DNA of 6,221 bases from Planctomycetia bacterium (GCA_005799475.1 SYGQ01000064.1:1-6221); one strand, 5' to 3'. Shown: positions 1 to 6,221, counted from the stretch's first letter. The notes: generated from the sequence alone by a model not told the origin. Numbers and translations: made by a program.

Positions 1-90
1 GGTCGGCGTGACTTCGTCGTCATCGACCCCGAGCGCATCCACCAAGACTTCGCGCACCTTCCACAAAACTGTCTCGCGGCTCATCGTCAA
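1..90 (-). CDS. Acyl carrier protein, N-terminal fragment (runs off the left edge)
   Basis: Reading leftward from a TTG at 90-88 gives 30 codons with no stop before the edge. The peptide begins MTMSRETVLWKVREVLVDAL and continues GVDDDEVTPT. This is the typical first helix and loop of an acyl carrier protein: a short helix with V..KV..VLV, then a 'LGVD.DEVTP' turn. ACPs carry growing acyl chains on a phosphopantetheine attached to a DSL serine, which lies beyond the edge and cannot be checked. The TTG is 6 nt from a strong GAGGAGG; an ATG two codons further in (84-82) is 12 nt away and is the alternative start. The gene sits 19 bp downstream of a FabZ-like dehydratase on the same strand, which supports the call and implies one operon. 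Whether it is the housekeeping ACP or a specialised one cannot be told from 30 residues. Confidence 0.75.
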   Translation of the reverse strand, partial: MTMSRETVLWKVREVLVDALGVDDDEVTPT

Positions 91-96
91 TGCAAA

Positions 97-103
97 CCTC
101 CTC
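97..103 (-). promoter_or_regulatory. Shine-Dalgarno site of the acyl carrier protein gene
   Basis: The minus strand reads GAGGAGG here, a near-perfect anti-16S match. It favours the TTG start at 90 (6-nt spacing) over the ATG at 84 (12-nt spacing). It lies in the 19-bp gap after the dehydratase stop, so the ACP can be translated on its own from a shared message. Confidence 0.7.
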
Positions 104-109
104 GTGGAC

Positions 110-544
110 TCATCGGACTCCCGCCGGCGGCGCCGTGCGGACGGGTCGCATTGTAAAGCGACCGCTGACGGCCGTGTCTGGCGCGGCCGCCGAAGCGGAT
201 GCCCCGCGCAGCACCGTGCCGATGGCCTTGAAGGACACGCGGCCGTCCTCGTGAGCCCTGTCGAGTGTGACCTCGCACCGCAGGGCGTCCCCAGGACGAA
301 CGAAACTGCCGTACTTGAGCGCCCGGACTTCGCCGAGCACCATGCGGCATGGCGCACCGGCCGTCCGCTGCGCGAGGACGAGCCTCGAGGACTGCACAAG
401 AGCCTCGAGCATGAACACCCCCGGAAGCACATGAAACCCCGGGAAGTGGTCCTGCAGGTACTCCTCCGCAAGGCTCACATTCTTCAGGGTCACGGCGCTC
501 TGCGCGCTGCATTCGAGGACTTGATCGACCAACCGAAAGTGCAT
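110..544 (-). CDS. fabZ: FabZ-type (3R)-hydroxyacyl-ACP dehydratase, hotdog fold
   Basis: The 144-residue cytoplasmic protein starts MHFRLVDQVLE. FabZ enzymes remove water from (3R)-hydroxyacyl-ACP to give trans-2-enoyl-ACP in fatty-acid elongation. The active-site motif is clear: HFPGFHVLPGVFMLEALVQ, with predicted catalytic His33 and Glu47. They are 14 residues apart, as in E. coli FabZ (His54/Glu68). A later YGSFVRPGDALRCEV stretch matches the hotdog strand that follows in the family. The length is typical. The frame stays open upstream to an ATG at 664, but that extension (rich in Ala, Arg and Ser) has no family resemblance and would overlap the divergent ftsK gene, so I use 544. The Shine-Dalgarno at 544 is poor. 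An ACP gene follows 19 bp downstream. The C-terminal 10-15 residues are Pro/Arg-rich and probably disordered. The family is secure; a role in a specialised acyl pathway rather than bulk fatty-acid synthesis is possible. Confidence 0.9.
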   Translation of the reverse strand: MHFRLVDQVLECSAQSAVTLKNVSLAEEYLQDHFPGFHVLPGVFMLEALVQSSRLVLAQRTAGAPCRMVLGEVRALKYGSFVRPGDALRCEVTLDRAHEDGRVSFKAIGTVLRGASASAAAPDTAVSGRFTMRPVRTAPPAGVR

Positions 545-596
545 GTTTCCGAAGCGTAAGTGATTCCCCCGCGCCTGTCCTGCCGATGTCCTGTGG
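545..596. promoter_or_regulatory. Short divergent intergenic region between the dehydratase and ftsK
   Basis: Only 52 bp separate the two divergent start codons. I see no convincing -35/-10 pair on either strand and no good Shine-Dalgarno for either gene. The one visible structure is a direct repeat TGTCCTG at 576-582 and 587-593, 11 bp apart, immediately before the ftsK ATG. Promoters may lie inside the opposing coding regions, or ftsK may have a leader with no Shine-Dalgarno. The regulatory role is inferred from position only. Confidence 0.3.
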
Positions 597-3164
597 ATGG
601 CACGGAAACCGGCGTCGGCTGTCTCACGCCCCAGCGGCGATGCCAAGGAACTTCCTGCGGCCACCGCGACTCGAAAGGTCCTCTGGCTCGCCGGAGCCGC
701 GGCGTGGGTCTATCTCTTCACGGCGCTCGCGAGTTTCTCAACGACTGACTGGCCGAGCCACACTGTCGCCACGCAGACCGTGCCCCCTGCCAACCTAGGC
801 GGCACCGTCGGTGCGGTCCTTTCTTACGGGCTCTACGAGGCACTCGGATTCGGCGTCTGGGTGCCGATGCTGTGCGCCGCGTACGCACTCGCCGTGATCG
901 CAAGCGGCCGCGCCATCCCGCACCCGATTGTGCGCTCGATCGGCGCGCTTCTTGCGATGCTCGGCGTCTCGTCCCTGCACGCGCTCTGGTTCGCCGGCGT
1001 CGGCTCGCTCGCCGGTGCCGAAGCCGGGCTTCTCCCGGGATGGATGGCGGACCAATTGTGGGTTCGGTTCGGTCCCATTGGATCGAGCATCTGGGTGCTC
1101 AGCGGATGCCTGATCGGCTTTCTAATGGCCATCGATGAGCTCGTGCTGGCGATCCCTGGCGCGCTCGTCAAGGCCGCGAATGCGCTCGAACCAGTGTGGG
1201 CTTTCGACTACCGGGGCTTCATGGCACGACATGTGTTCACGCGCCCTGAGTCCCAGTTGCAGCCGGCGGTTGCCGTCGGCGGGTGTCTTGATGGGGCGGA
1301 GCTTGAGGCTGAAAAGGGAGGCGCGGAAGGCGCCCTGGCCCGTCGCCGCCGCCTGCTGCAGCAGTCGCGGCAGGCGGCGACGGCGGCCAGTCTTGGGACT
1401 GTGATCGAATCGGAGGAAGGCGCCGAATCCACTGACGCGTACCCGATCGAGGCCAAGGGCAGCGAGCCGACCCAGGCCGAGCCCCCCGCGCCCGTTCGCG
1501 CGGTTCTCTCGAACGAGGACCTTCGTTCGCGCATCGCCAAGATGCCCGTGCGCATGACCTGTTCCGAGAAGATTGTTGCACGGGATCAGGACATTCCGCG
1601 CGATGTCGACTACACGGGCTACAAGTTCCCGACGCTCGACCTCCTCGACGATCCCGAGTCGAACTTCTCGCAGCGCATGGAGGTTTTTGTGCGCGAACAG
1701 GCGGGAATCCTGACGGAAACGCTCAGGATGTACCAGCTCGACGGCGAGGTCGTGGGCATCGAGAGCGGCCCCGTGGTCACGCTCTACTCGGTCGAACTCG
1801 CGCCGGGAACGCGCGTCGCGCGACTCGAAACCGTGGCCAAGGACCTCGCGCGCGCCCTGAGCGCTCCCAACATCCGAATCATTGCGAACATGACGGGGAA
1901 GACCGCGGTGGGCATCGAAGTGCCCAACCGACAGAAGGAAAAGGTCCGACTCAAGGAGCTCATGTCGGGCGGCCAGGCCGAGGGGATGCGCCTTCCCATG
2001 TTCCTCGGCAAGGACAGTTCGGGCGAGCCGCTCGTGCTCGACCTGACGCGCATGCCGCATGTGCTCATCGCGGGCACGACCGGCTCGGGCAAGAGCGTTT
2101 GCATGAACTCGATCATCATGAGTTGGCTCTACACCAAGAGACCCGACGAGCTCAAGCTCGTGCTCGTCGACCCCAAAATGGTGGAAATGAGCCAGTTCTC
2201 CGACATTCCGCACCTCATGGCTCCCGTCGTCACCGACATGAATCAGGCAGCCGGGATCCTTGAGTGGACGGTCACAAAGATGGAAGAGCGCTACGACCTC
2301 TTCCGCCGCTCGGGGGTGCGCGACATCGCGGGGTTCAACGGTCTCGAAGAGTCGGAGCTCTACTCGCGCCTGGGGCTGACCGACGATGTCGAGCGCGCCC
2401 GCGTGCCGAAGAAGCTCCCCTACTTGGTGTTCGTCATCGACGAACTCGCCGACCTGATGCTGACGAACAAGGAGGTCGAACTCCACATCGTCCGCATCGC
2501 CCAGAAGGCTCGGGCAGTCGGGATTCACTTGGTCTTGGCGACCCAGCGACCGCAGGCGAATGTCGTCACCGGCCTCATCAAGGCGAACATGCCCTGCCGC
2601 ATCGGCTTCAAAGTCGCCAGCGGCATGGACAGCCGGATCGTCCTCGATCAGAAGGGCGCGGAACTGCTTCTTGGACAGGGTGACATGATGGTCTTGACGC
2701 CTTCGAACAGCGAACTTCGTCGCTCGCAGGGCACCCTCGTGACCGACGGCGAGACCCGCAAGGTGGTCAATTTCCTCAAGGATGTCGCCGGCCCGAGCTT
2801 TGAGCAAAGTCTCCTTGCCGTAAGGACTTCCGTGCAGGGCGACCCAACTGAGGGCGGCGAGATGGACCCCAACCAGCGCGACCCCCTCTTCGACAACGCC
2901 GTCGAGATCCTGATCGAGACCGGTCGCGGCTCAGTCAGCCTGCTGCAGCGTCGGCTCGCCATCGGGTACGGGCGCGCATCGCGGCTTGTCGATCAGATGT
3001 CGATGGCCGGAATCCTCTCCGACCACAAGGGTTCCGTCGCCCGCGAGGTGCTCATCTCCGCTGAGGAGTGGGCACGCATGCGCGCGATGGAAGCTGGCGA
3101 TTCGGGTGACTCGTCGGACTCATCCGAACCCGCTCGAACGGTCGAACCCATCGACGAGACTTGA
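597..3164 (+). CDS. ftsK: DNA translocase FtsK/SpoIIIE family
   Basis: This is an 855-residue septal DNA pump that clears chromosome DNA from the closing division site. Four membrane segments are visible at about residues 28-48, 82-103, 112-134 and 163-188. A charged, probably disordered linker covers about 200-330. The RecA-like motor follows, with Walker A GTTGSGKS at 493-500 and Walker B LVFVIDELADL at 610-620 (Asp615, Glu616). The conserved LATQRP, TGLIKAN and GAELLLGQGDMM blocks are at 647-698. The C-terminal winged-helix gamma domain (about 762-820, with SLLQRRLAIGYGRASRLVDQ) is the part that reads KOPS-type polarity sites; the usual GYNRA is GYGRA here. All motor motifs look intact. 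The length is near SpoIIIE (787 in B. subtilis) rather than E. coli FtsK (1329), because the linker is short. It ends in a Ser/Asp-rich acidic tail (834-855). The ATG at 597 is the only start ahead of the first membrane segment; its Shine-Dalgarno is weak. Its XerC/XerD partners are not in the window. Confidence 0.97.
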   Translation: MARKPASAVSRPSGDAKELPAATATRKVLWLAGAAAWVYLFTALASFSTTDWPSHTVATQTVPPANLGGTVGAVLSYGLYEALGFGVWVPMLCAAYALAVIASGRAIPHPIVRSIGALLAMLGVSSLHALWFAGVGSLAGAEAGLLPGWMADQLWVRFGPIGSSIWVLSGCLIGFLMAIDELVLAIPGALVKAANALEPVWAFDYRGFMARHVFTRPESQLQPAVAVGGCLDGAELEAEKGGAEGALARRRRLLQQSRQAATAASLGTVIESEEGAESTDAYPIEAKGSEPTQAEPPAPVRAVLSNEDLRSRIAKMPVRMTCSEKIVARDQDIPRDVDYTGYKFPTLDLLDDPESNFSQRMEVFVREQAGILTETLRMYQLDGEVVGIESGPVVTLYSVELAPGTRVARLETVAKDLARALSAPNIRIIANMTGKTAVGIEVPNRQKEKVRLKELMSGGQAEGMRLPMFLGKDSSGEPLVLDLTRMPHVLIAGTTGSGKSVCMNSIIMSWLYTKRPDELKLVLVDPKMVEMSQFSDIPHLMAPVVTDMNQAAGILEWTVTKMEERYDLFRRSGVRDIAGFNGLEESELYSRLGLTDDVERARVPKKLPYLVFVIDELADLMLTNKEVELHIVRIAQKARAVGIHLVLATQRPQANVVTGLIKANMPCRIGFKVASGMDSRIVLDQKGAELLLGQGDMMVLTPSNSELRRSQGTLVTDGETRKVVNFLKDVAGPSFEQSLLAVRTSVQGDPTEGGEMDPNQRDPLFDNAVEILIETGRGSVSLLQRRLAIGYGRASRLVDQMSMAGILSDHKGSVAREVLISAEEWARMRAMEAGDSGDSSDSSEPARTVEPIDET

Positions 3165-3194
3165 AATTTTTCGTGTTGGCGGGCCCCTGCGCCC

Positions 3195-3222
3195 TTGCGG
3201 ACGGCCGTCCATCGTGTGTAAT
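3195..3222 (+). promoter_or_regulatory. Candidate sigma-70-type promoter with an internal palindrome
   Basis: TTGCGG (3195-3200) and TGTAAT (3217-3222) are 16 bp apart. The -10 matches TATAAT at five of six bases; the -35 matches TTGACA at only three of six. It lies 117 bp upstream of the long frame's ATG. The spacer contains most of a perfect 12-bp palindrome (3199-3210). Matches this weak arise by chance, so this is a tentative call. Confidence 0.3.
3199..3210. repeat. Perfect 12-bp palindrome GGACGGCCGTCC (possible operator)
   Basis: The sequence equals its own reverse complement over all 12 bases. It overlaps the end of the candidate -35 and fills the first 10 bp of the spacer, the position where a dimeric repressor would block RNA polymerase. 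It has no loop, so it is a poor RNA hairpin. In GC-rich DNA such words can occur by chance. No regulator is identified. Confidence 0.35.
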
Positions 3223-3301
3223 GACACCCAACTTGTGATTGGACGGGCCCTAGCTCGGCTCGAGACGCCCCGAACGGATTCCCGGCGCTCGACACTTGAC
3301 T

Positions 3302-3308
3302 AAGGAGA
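3302..3308 (+). promoter_or_regulatory. First Shine-Dalgarno site, paired with an out-of-frame ATG at 3314
   Basis: AAGGAGA is a strong ribosome-binding match, with its GGAG core 6 nt before the ATG at 3314-3316. That ATG opens a 51-codon frame ending at TGA 3467-3469, which overlaps the start of the long coiled-coil gene in another frame. The short peptide is Arg-rich and looks like an out-of-frame reading of the long gene, so I do not call it a gene. The site is real as a sequence; its use is unknown. Confidence 0.45.
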
Positions 3309-3323
3309 CGAGCATGGCCCACC

Positions 3324-3332
3324 AAGGAAGGG
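3324..3332 (+). promoter_or_regulatory. Second Shine-Dalgarno site, for the long coiled-coil gene
   Basis: AAGGAAGGG ends 6 nt before the ATG at 3339-3341 that opens the 961-codon frame. It decides the start of the long gene. The site lies inside the competing short frame that starts at 3314, so ribosomes starting upstream would pass over it. Confidence 0.6.
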
Positions 3333-3338
3333 TGTCCG

Positions 3339-6221
3339 ATGGCCTCCACGCAGCAACCCGCGACCGCTCCAACCTACGACCTGCGCCGCTTCGATGGCAG
3401 CGTGCGCAAGGGACTCACGCCAATGCAGATTCGTGCAATGGCGACCGCCGGCGATCTCTACACAGATGACTTCCTGACGCGCAGCGGGGTGACCCAATGG
3501 CGCAGCGCTGCCGCGCTCGAAGGACTGCCCGTGCGAAAGCGCGTGCCCGCGGCGCGGACGGAGTTGAAGCCTGCGCCTCCGGCGCCTGCGGGGCCGACGG
3601 CAGGAGAACTCGCGGCGCTCAAGGACCAGCTCGTGGCGGCACTGGCCGCGCGGGATTCGCTTCGCCAGGACTTCGCCACCGTCGAGACCGAGCGCAACGG
3701 CCTCGTGACCACCTGCGAAGCGCTCACGGCGGAACGAAGTCGAACGAGCCGAGAGCGCGACGATGCCGCCGCGGCGCGGCTGAGCGTCGTAACCGAGCTC
3801 GAGAGTGTGCGGATTCAGCTGCAGCGCACCGTCGAAGATGTCGAGGTGTTGACCGGAGAGGGCGCGGCCCATGAGGCGGCACTCGCGGGAATGACACGGA
3901 GGGTCGGTGATGCCGAGCGCGAGGTCGAGCAGATTCGCGACGCGGCAAGGCGATCAGCGGCGTCTGTGGAAGCCGCGCACCACGAGCGCGTCGCCACGCT
4001 GCTCGAGCGGGCGGAAACGGATCGGCGCGAGTCGGCACTGGTCTTCGAGCGCGACCTCGCGGCGATGCAGGGGCGCGTCGACGCCTTGCGCCACGAGCTT
4101 GAGACCCACCCAGATTCGGGCCTTCGCGTTGAGTTTGATGCGCTTTCGAGAGAACGAGACGCAGCACTTGCGCGCGCGGCCGACGCGAGTTCGGATCGCG
4201 AAGAACTTGTCGCGGCCCTTGGGCACGCGCAAGACTCGCTTCGCGTGTCCGATGACCTCCGGCGCGCACTCGAAAAGGGTGCCGCGGCAGCGAAGGCGTC
4301 GGTGCACGATCACTCCGCCGAGGTTTCGCAGTTGAAGGCCGCGATGCACGCCCTTCAGACCCAGCACGCGAATGCGGTCCAACGCGCCGTGGCAGCTGAG
4401 GAGGCGTCCGTCATCGCCGCTCGCGTGCAGGACGAGGCGCGTGGGTGGGTGGCTCGGGCCACCGAACAGCGCGACGCGGCGATCCGCACACGCGATGCAC
4501 TCGCTGCCGAACGCGATGGCGCCTTCGCGGAGCGGGACGCCACGCGACTGGCCGTCGGGGCCACGCAAACAGACCTCGTGAAGGCGCGCCACGAACTCGA
4601 CGCGACGCTCCGTGACGCTGCCTCGCTGCGTGACGCGCTCACGGCGCAGACAAGCCGCGCCGCCGGACTCGAGGGAGCCCTCGCCACGGCGCAGGGGCAT
4701 GGAGCGGAACTTGAGACGATGCGCGATGAACTCGCCACGCGCTGCGAAGGACTCCACTCGGAACTTGCGGCGATGCGCGAGAGTGCGGACGCGCTGCGCA
4801 GCACCTGTGACGACATGCGCACTCGCCTCGACGAGTCAGCCGCAGCGCACGGAGCCTTGGCCGGCGAGCGCGATGCTTCGCGCGCTGAGTGTGCGGCGAT
4901 CGCCGACGACCTCGCGCAGGCTCGAGAGGCATCGACGGCGGCGGCACAACGCGCGATTTCTATCGAGCGGGAACTCGCCGCCGAGAAGGGGAAAATCGTG
5001 GCCCGCGACGAACTCATCTTCCGCGAGTCGCTCCGCACGGAGGAGCGTGAGTCGGAGATCCGCCGACTCTCCGGCGCGATCGCGGGACTCAATGCCGACC
5101 TTGACGGCGAACGACGGCGAGCGGAGGATGCGCTCGCTGGGGTCGCTCGACTTCAGAGCGACACGGCGGCGGCGCGGGCAGAGGCCGAGGCCCGCAGTGT
5201 CCAGGTAGCTGAAGCTCATTCCGAGCTCGATCGACTGCGCAAGCTTGAGCACGCCGCACGCGCGGGCCTTGCAGCGTCGAGCGCTGAGCGCGACCAGATC
5301 GCGTCGGCGCTCGTGACCGCGAACGCTGAGATCGTCGCCCGAGAACAGCAAGCTTCGGCGGAGCGAGGCCTTCGTGAACAGGCGGAGGCGAGTTCGCGCC
5401 AACTCCTCGCGAGCTACGAAAAGCTCGCCGACGAGACGGCACGGCGCATCACCGACCTCGAGGTCAAGCTCAACGAGTCGGCCCACTTCGCGTCGTCCAT
5501 TCAGATCCGCGAAGAGCACGCGCTCGCGTCACTGGCAGAGGCGCACGCGCAGGCGAAGGTCGTCGCGCAGAAACTCGCGAATGTCGAGGAGCAGCGCGCG
5601 GCCGTCGTCCGTGATCGTGACTCGTTCGCCAAGCAGGCCAAGGCCGAGGCGAGCGCTCGTGCCGCGGCCGAAGACAAGATCAGTGGCGCGAATGAGCGGG
5701 CCGCGAAGGCGGAGCGCGACGGCCGCCACACGATCGAACGGGCCGTGCAAGCAGCGATGATCGCACTCGGGGGCTCGAAGCAGCGGCTCGACGAGGACTA
5801 CGCGAAGTCGCGCGGCGAAATCGAGGTGCTCGAGCAACTCGTGGCAGAGTCCACCCAGCGCATCATCGCCGCCGGCGGCATCGTCCCGGGCATTCCACTC
5901 ATGCCGCGTGAAGCGGTGGCCGCGGCCAAGGCTGCTGCGGACGCGGCGGCACTCATTGCCGCGCAGAACGCCGCGATGCCGCCTGCCACACCGAAGCCCC
6001 AGACTCCGACGCGAACCGATGCGCCGACTCGACCCCAAGGTCCGCCAGTCACCTTTCGCATGATCGACACCGTGGCGGGCGAAGCTGGGTCGGCCCGAGG
6101 GGCTGCGCGCAATGGCGGTGCTCAGCATCCGGCTCCTCCATCGCGCGCCGCCGCAGCACCGACGCTGGGCCGTTTCGGTGGTCAGCGCGAACGCGTTTCG
6201 CAGCCGACAACTCGGTCCGAA
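3339..6221 (+). CDS. Giant coiled-coil protein with N-terminal GYF_2-like domain (C-terminus beyond the window)
   Basis: The frame is open for 961 codons with no stop. I do not recognise a named protein. Residues 13-64 resemble the GYF_2 (DUF4339) domain: a Gly-rich turn, then GLTPMQIRAMATAGDLYTDD, then a small loop and the hallmark SGVTQW with Trp54; the usual Gly-Pro is Lys-Gly here. A Pro/Ala linker (69-88) leads to a coiled coil from about 90 to 843, rich in Ala, Glu, Arg, Asp and Leu. It contains a single proline (Pro258), and none from 259 to 849. Near 844-858 a GGIVPGIPLMP turn breaks the helix. An Ala-rich helix follows, then a Pro/Arg/Gly-rich, probably disordered tail to the edge. 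I see no signal peptide, membrane segment or Walker motif, so it is neither an SMC ATPase nor a membrane protein; a cytoplasmic rod or scaffold is likely. It follows ftsK on the same strand after 174 bp. A role in division or cell structure is only a guess from that position. The start is chosen from the ribosome-binding site at 3324-3332. Confidence 0.9.
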   Translation, partial: MASTQQPATAPTYDLRRFDGSVRKGLTPMQIRAMATAGDLYTDDFLTRSGVTQWRSAAALEGLPVRKRVPAARTELKPAPPAPAGPTAGELAALKDQLVAALAARDSLRQDFATVETERNGLVTTCEALTAERSRTSRERDDAAAARLSVVTELESVRIQLQRTVEDVEVLTGEGAAHEAALAGMTRRVGDAEREVEQIRDAARRSAASVEAAHHERVATLLERAETDRRESALVFERDLAAMQGRVDALRHELETHPDSGLRVEFDALSRERDAALARAADASSDREELVAALGHAQDSLRVSDDLRRALEKGAAAAKASVHDHSAEVSQLKAAMHALQTQHANAVQRAVAAEEASVIAARVQDEARGWVARATEQRDAAIRTRDALAAERDGAFAERDATRLAVGATQTDLVKARHELDATLRDAASLRDALTAQTSRAAGLEGALATAQGHGAELETMRDELATRCEGLHSELAAMRESADALRSTCDDMRTRLDESAAAHGALAGERDASRAECAAIADDLAQAREASTAAAQRAISIERELAAEKGKIVARDELIFRESLRTEERESEIRRLSGAIAGLNADLDGERRRAEDALAGVARLQSDTAAARAEAEARSVQVAEAHSELDRLRKLEHAARAGLAASSAERDQIASALVTANAEIVAREQQASAERGLREQAEASSRQLLASYEKLADETARRITDLEVKLNESAHFASSIQIREEHALASLAEAHAQAKVVAQKLANVEEQRAAVVRDRDSFAKQAKAEASARAAAEDKISGANERAAKAERDGRHTIERAVQAAMIALGGSKQRLDEDYAKSRGEIEVLEQLVAESTQRIIAAGGIVPGIPLMPREAVAAAKAAADAAALIAAQNAAMPPATPKPQTPTRTDAPTRPQGPPVTFRMIDTVAGEAGSARGAARNGGAQHPAPPSRAAAAPTLGRFGGQRERVSQPTTRSE
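4464..4547 (+). repeat. Four tandem heptads with Arg-Asp at a fixed position, inside the coiled coil
   Basis: Residues 376-403 read EQRDAAI, RTRDALA, AERDGAF, AERDATR. Arg-Asp recurs at 378-379, 385-386, 392-393 and 399-400, exactly every seven residues (21 bp). The codons differ between units, so this is repetition kept at protein level rather than a recent DNA duplication. Confidence 0.8.

Larger units (their letters stand above)
3165..3338. other. Leader/intergenic region between ftsK and the coiled-coil gene
   Basis: This 174-bp non-coding stretch begins with an A/T run (AAATTTTT at 3164-3171) just past the ftsK stop, but no GC-rich hairpin precedes that run, so I do not call a terminator. 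It then holds a candidate promoter with an internal palindrome, several short GC-rich self-complementary words (such as GGGCCC) and two ribosome-binding sites. The length and content fit a separate transcription start for the downstream gene, though read-through from ftsK is equally possible. Confidence 0.5.

Noticed and set aside
8..559. A 183-codon plus-strand frame across the dehydratase/ACP region
   Set aside because: It is antisense to a dehydratase with an exact FabZ active-site motif, and its own peptide has no recognisable features.
545..664. A 40-residue N-terminal extension of the dehydratase, starting at 664
   Set aside because: It would overlap the divergent ftsK start, and the added residues do not resemble FabZ. 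The family start pattern (M-F-LVD) fits 544.
1122..2807. A 561-codon open frame on the minus strand inside ftsK
   Set aside because: It lies antisense to a well-supported gene with intact motifs. GC-rich codon use leaves the opposite strand poor in stops, and the peptide (His/Arg/Glu-rich) shows no family features.
3164..3210. A rho-independent terminator after ftsK
   Set aside because: There is a T-run (3167-3171), but no GC-rich stem precedes it; the GC-rich words come after it, in the wrong order for a terminator on the plus strand.
3287..3313. A hairpin GCTCG/CGAGC (3287-3291 with 3309-3313) placing the first Shine-Dalgarno in its loop
   Set aside because: The stem is only 5 bp with a 17-nt loop, which is too weak and too common in GC-rich DNA to support a riboswitch or translational control.
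3300..3872. A 190-codon minus-strand frame, and further long minus-strand frames through 3724-6128
   Set aside because: All lie antisense to the 961-codon coiled-coil frame, whose GYF_2-like head and heptad pattern are clear protein signals. The opposite-strand peptides are low-complexity Arg/Ala/Ser.
3606..5870. The coiled-coil protein as an SMC, Rad50 or MukB-type ATPase
   Set aside because: No Walker A, signature or Walker B motif is visible in the 961 residues seen, and the N-terminus carries a GYF_2-like domain instead of an ATPase head.

Overview
This is a GC-rich bacterial chromosomal window with strong G/C preference at third codon positions. It holds four genes, all typical of a chromosome core and its flank. 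I see no RNA genes, mobile elements, CRISPR arrays or phage genes. The mix suggests a GC-rich Gram-negative-type bacterium. Planctomycetota is my best guess, from the style of the FabZ-like dehydratase/ACP pair and the GYF_2-like domain on a giant coiled-coil protein. This is an inference and cannot be proved here.

Left part (1-544, minus strand): a short FabZ-type (3R)-hydroxyacyl-ACP dehydratase is followed, 19 bp downstream, by the first 30 codons of an acyl carrier protein that runs off the left edge. Together they look like the start of a fatty-acid or acyl-chain synthesis operon transcribed leftward. A 52-bp gap separates the dehydratase start from the divergent ftsK start.

Middle (597-3164, plus strand): a complete 855-residue FtsK/SpoIIIE-family DNA translocase. 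It has four N-terminal membrane segments, a charged linker, a RecA-like motor with intact Walker A and B motifs, and a C-terminal winged-helix gamma domain. It would pump chromosome ends across the division septum.

Right part (3339-6221, plus strand): a reading frame open to the window's end (961 codons, no stop). It encodes a GYF_2-like N-terminal domain of about 55 residues, then about 750 residues of nearly proline-free coiled coil, then a Pro/Ala/Arg-rich tail. I do not recognise it as a named protein, and it is the most novel item here. Seven of its eight Glu-Arg-Asp tripeptides lie exactly a multiple of seven residues apart over 511 residues. This points to one uninterrupted heptad register. 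The 174-bp leader before it holds a perfect 12-bp palindrome inside a weak candidate promoter. Two Shine-Dalgarno/ATG pairs follow in different frames, and only the second opens the long frame.

How the genes relate: the dehydratase and ACP act together on acyl chains. FtsK acts at the division septum. The coiled-coil protein follows FtsK on the same strand, but the gap and candidate promoter suggest it can be expressed separately. A division or envelope scaffold role is possible only by neighbourhood.
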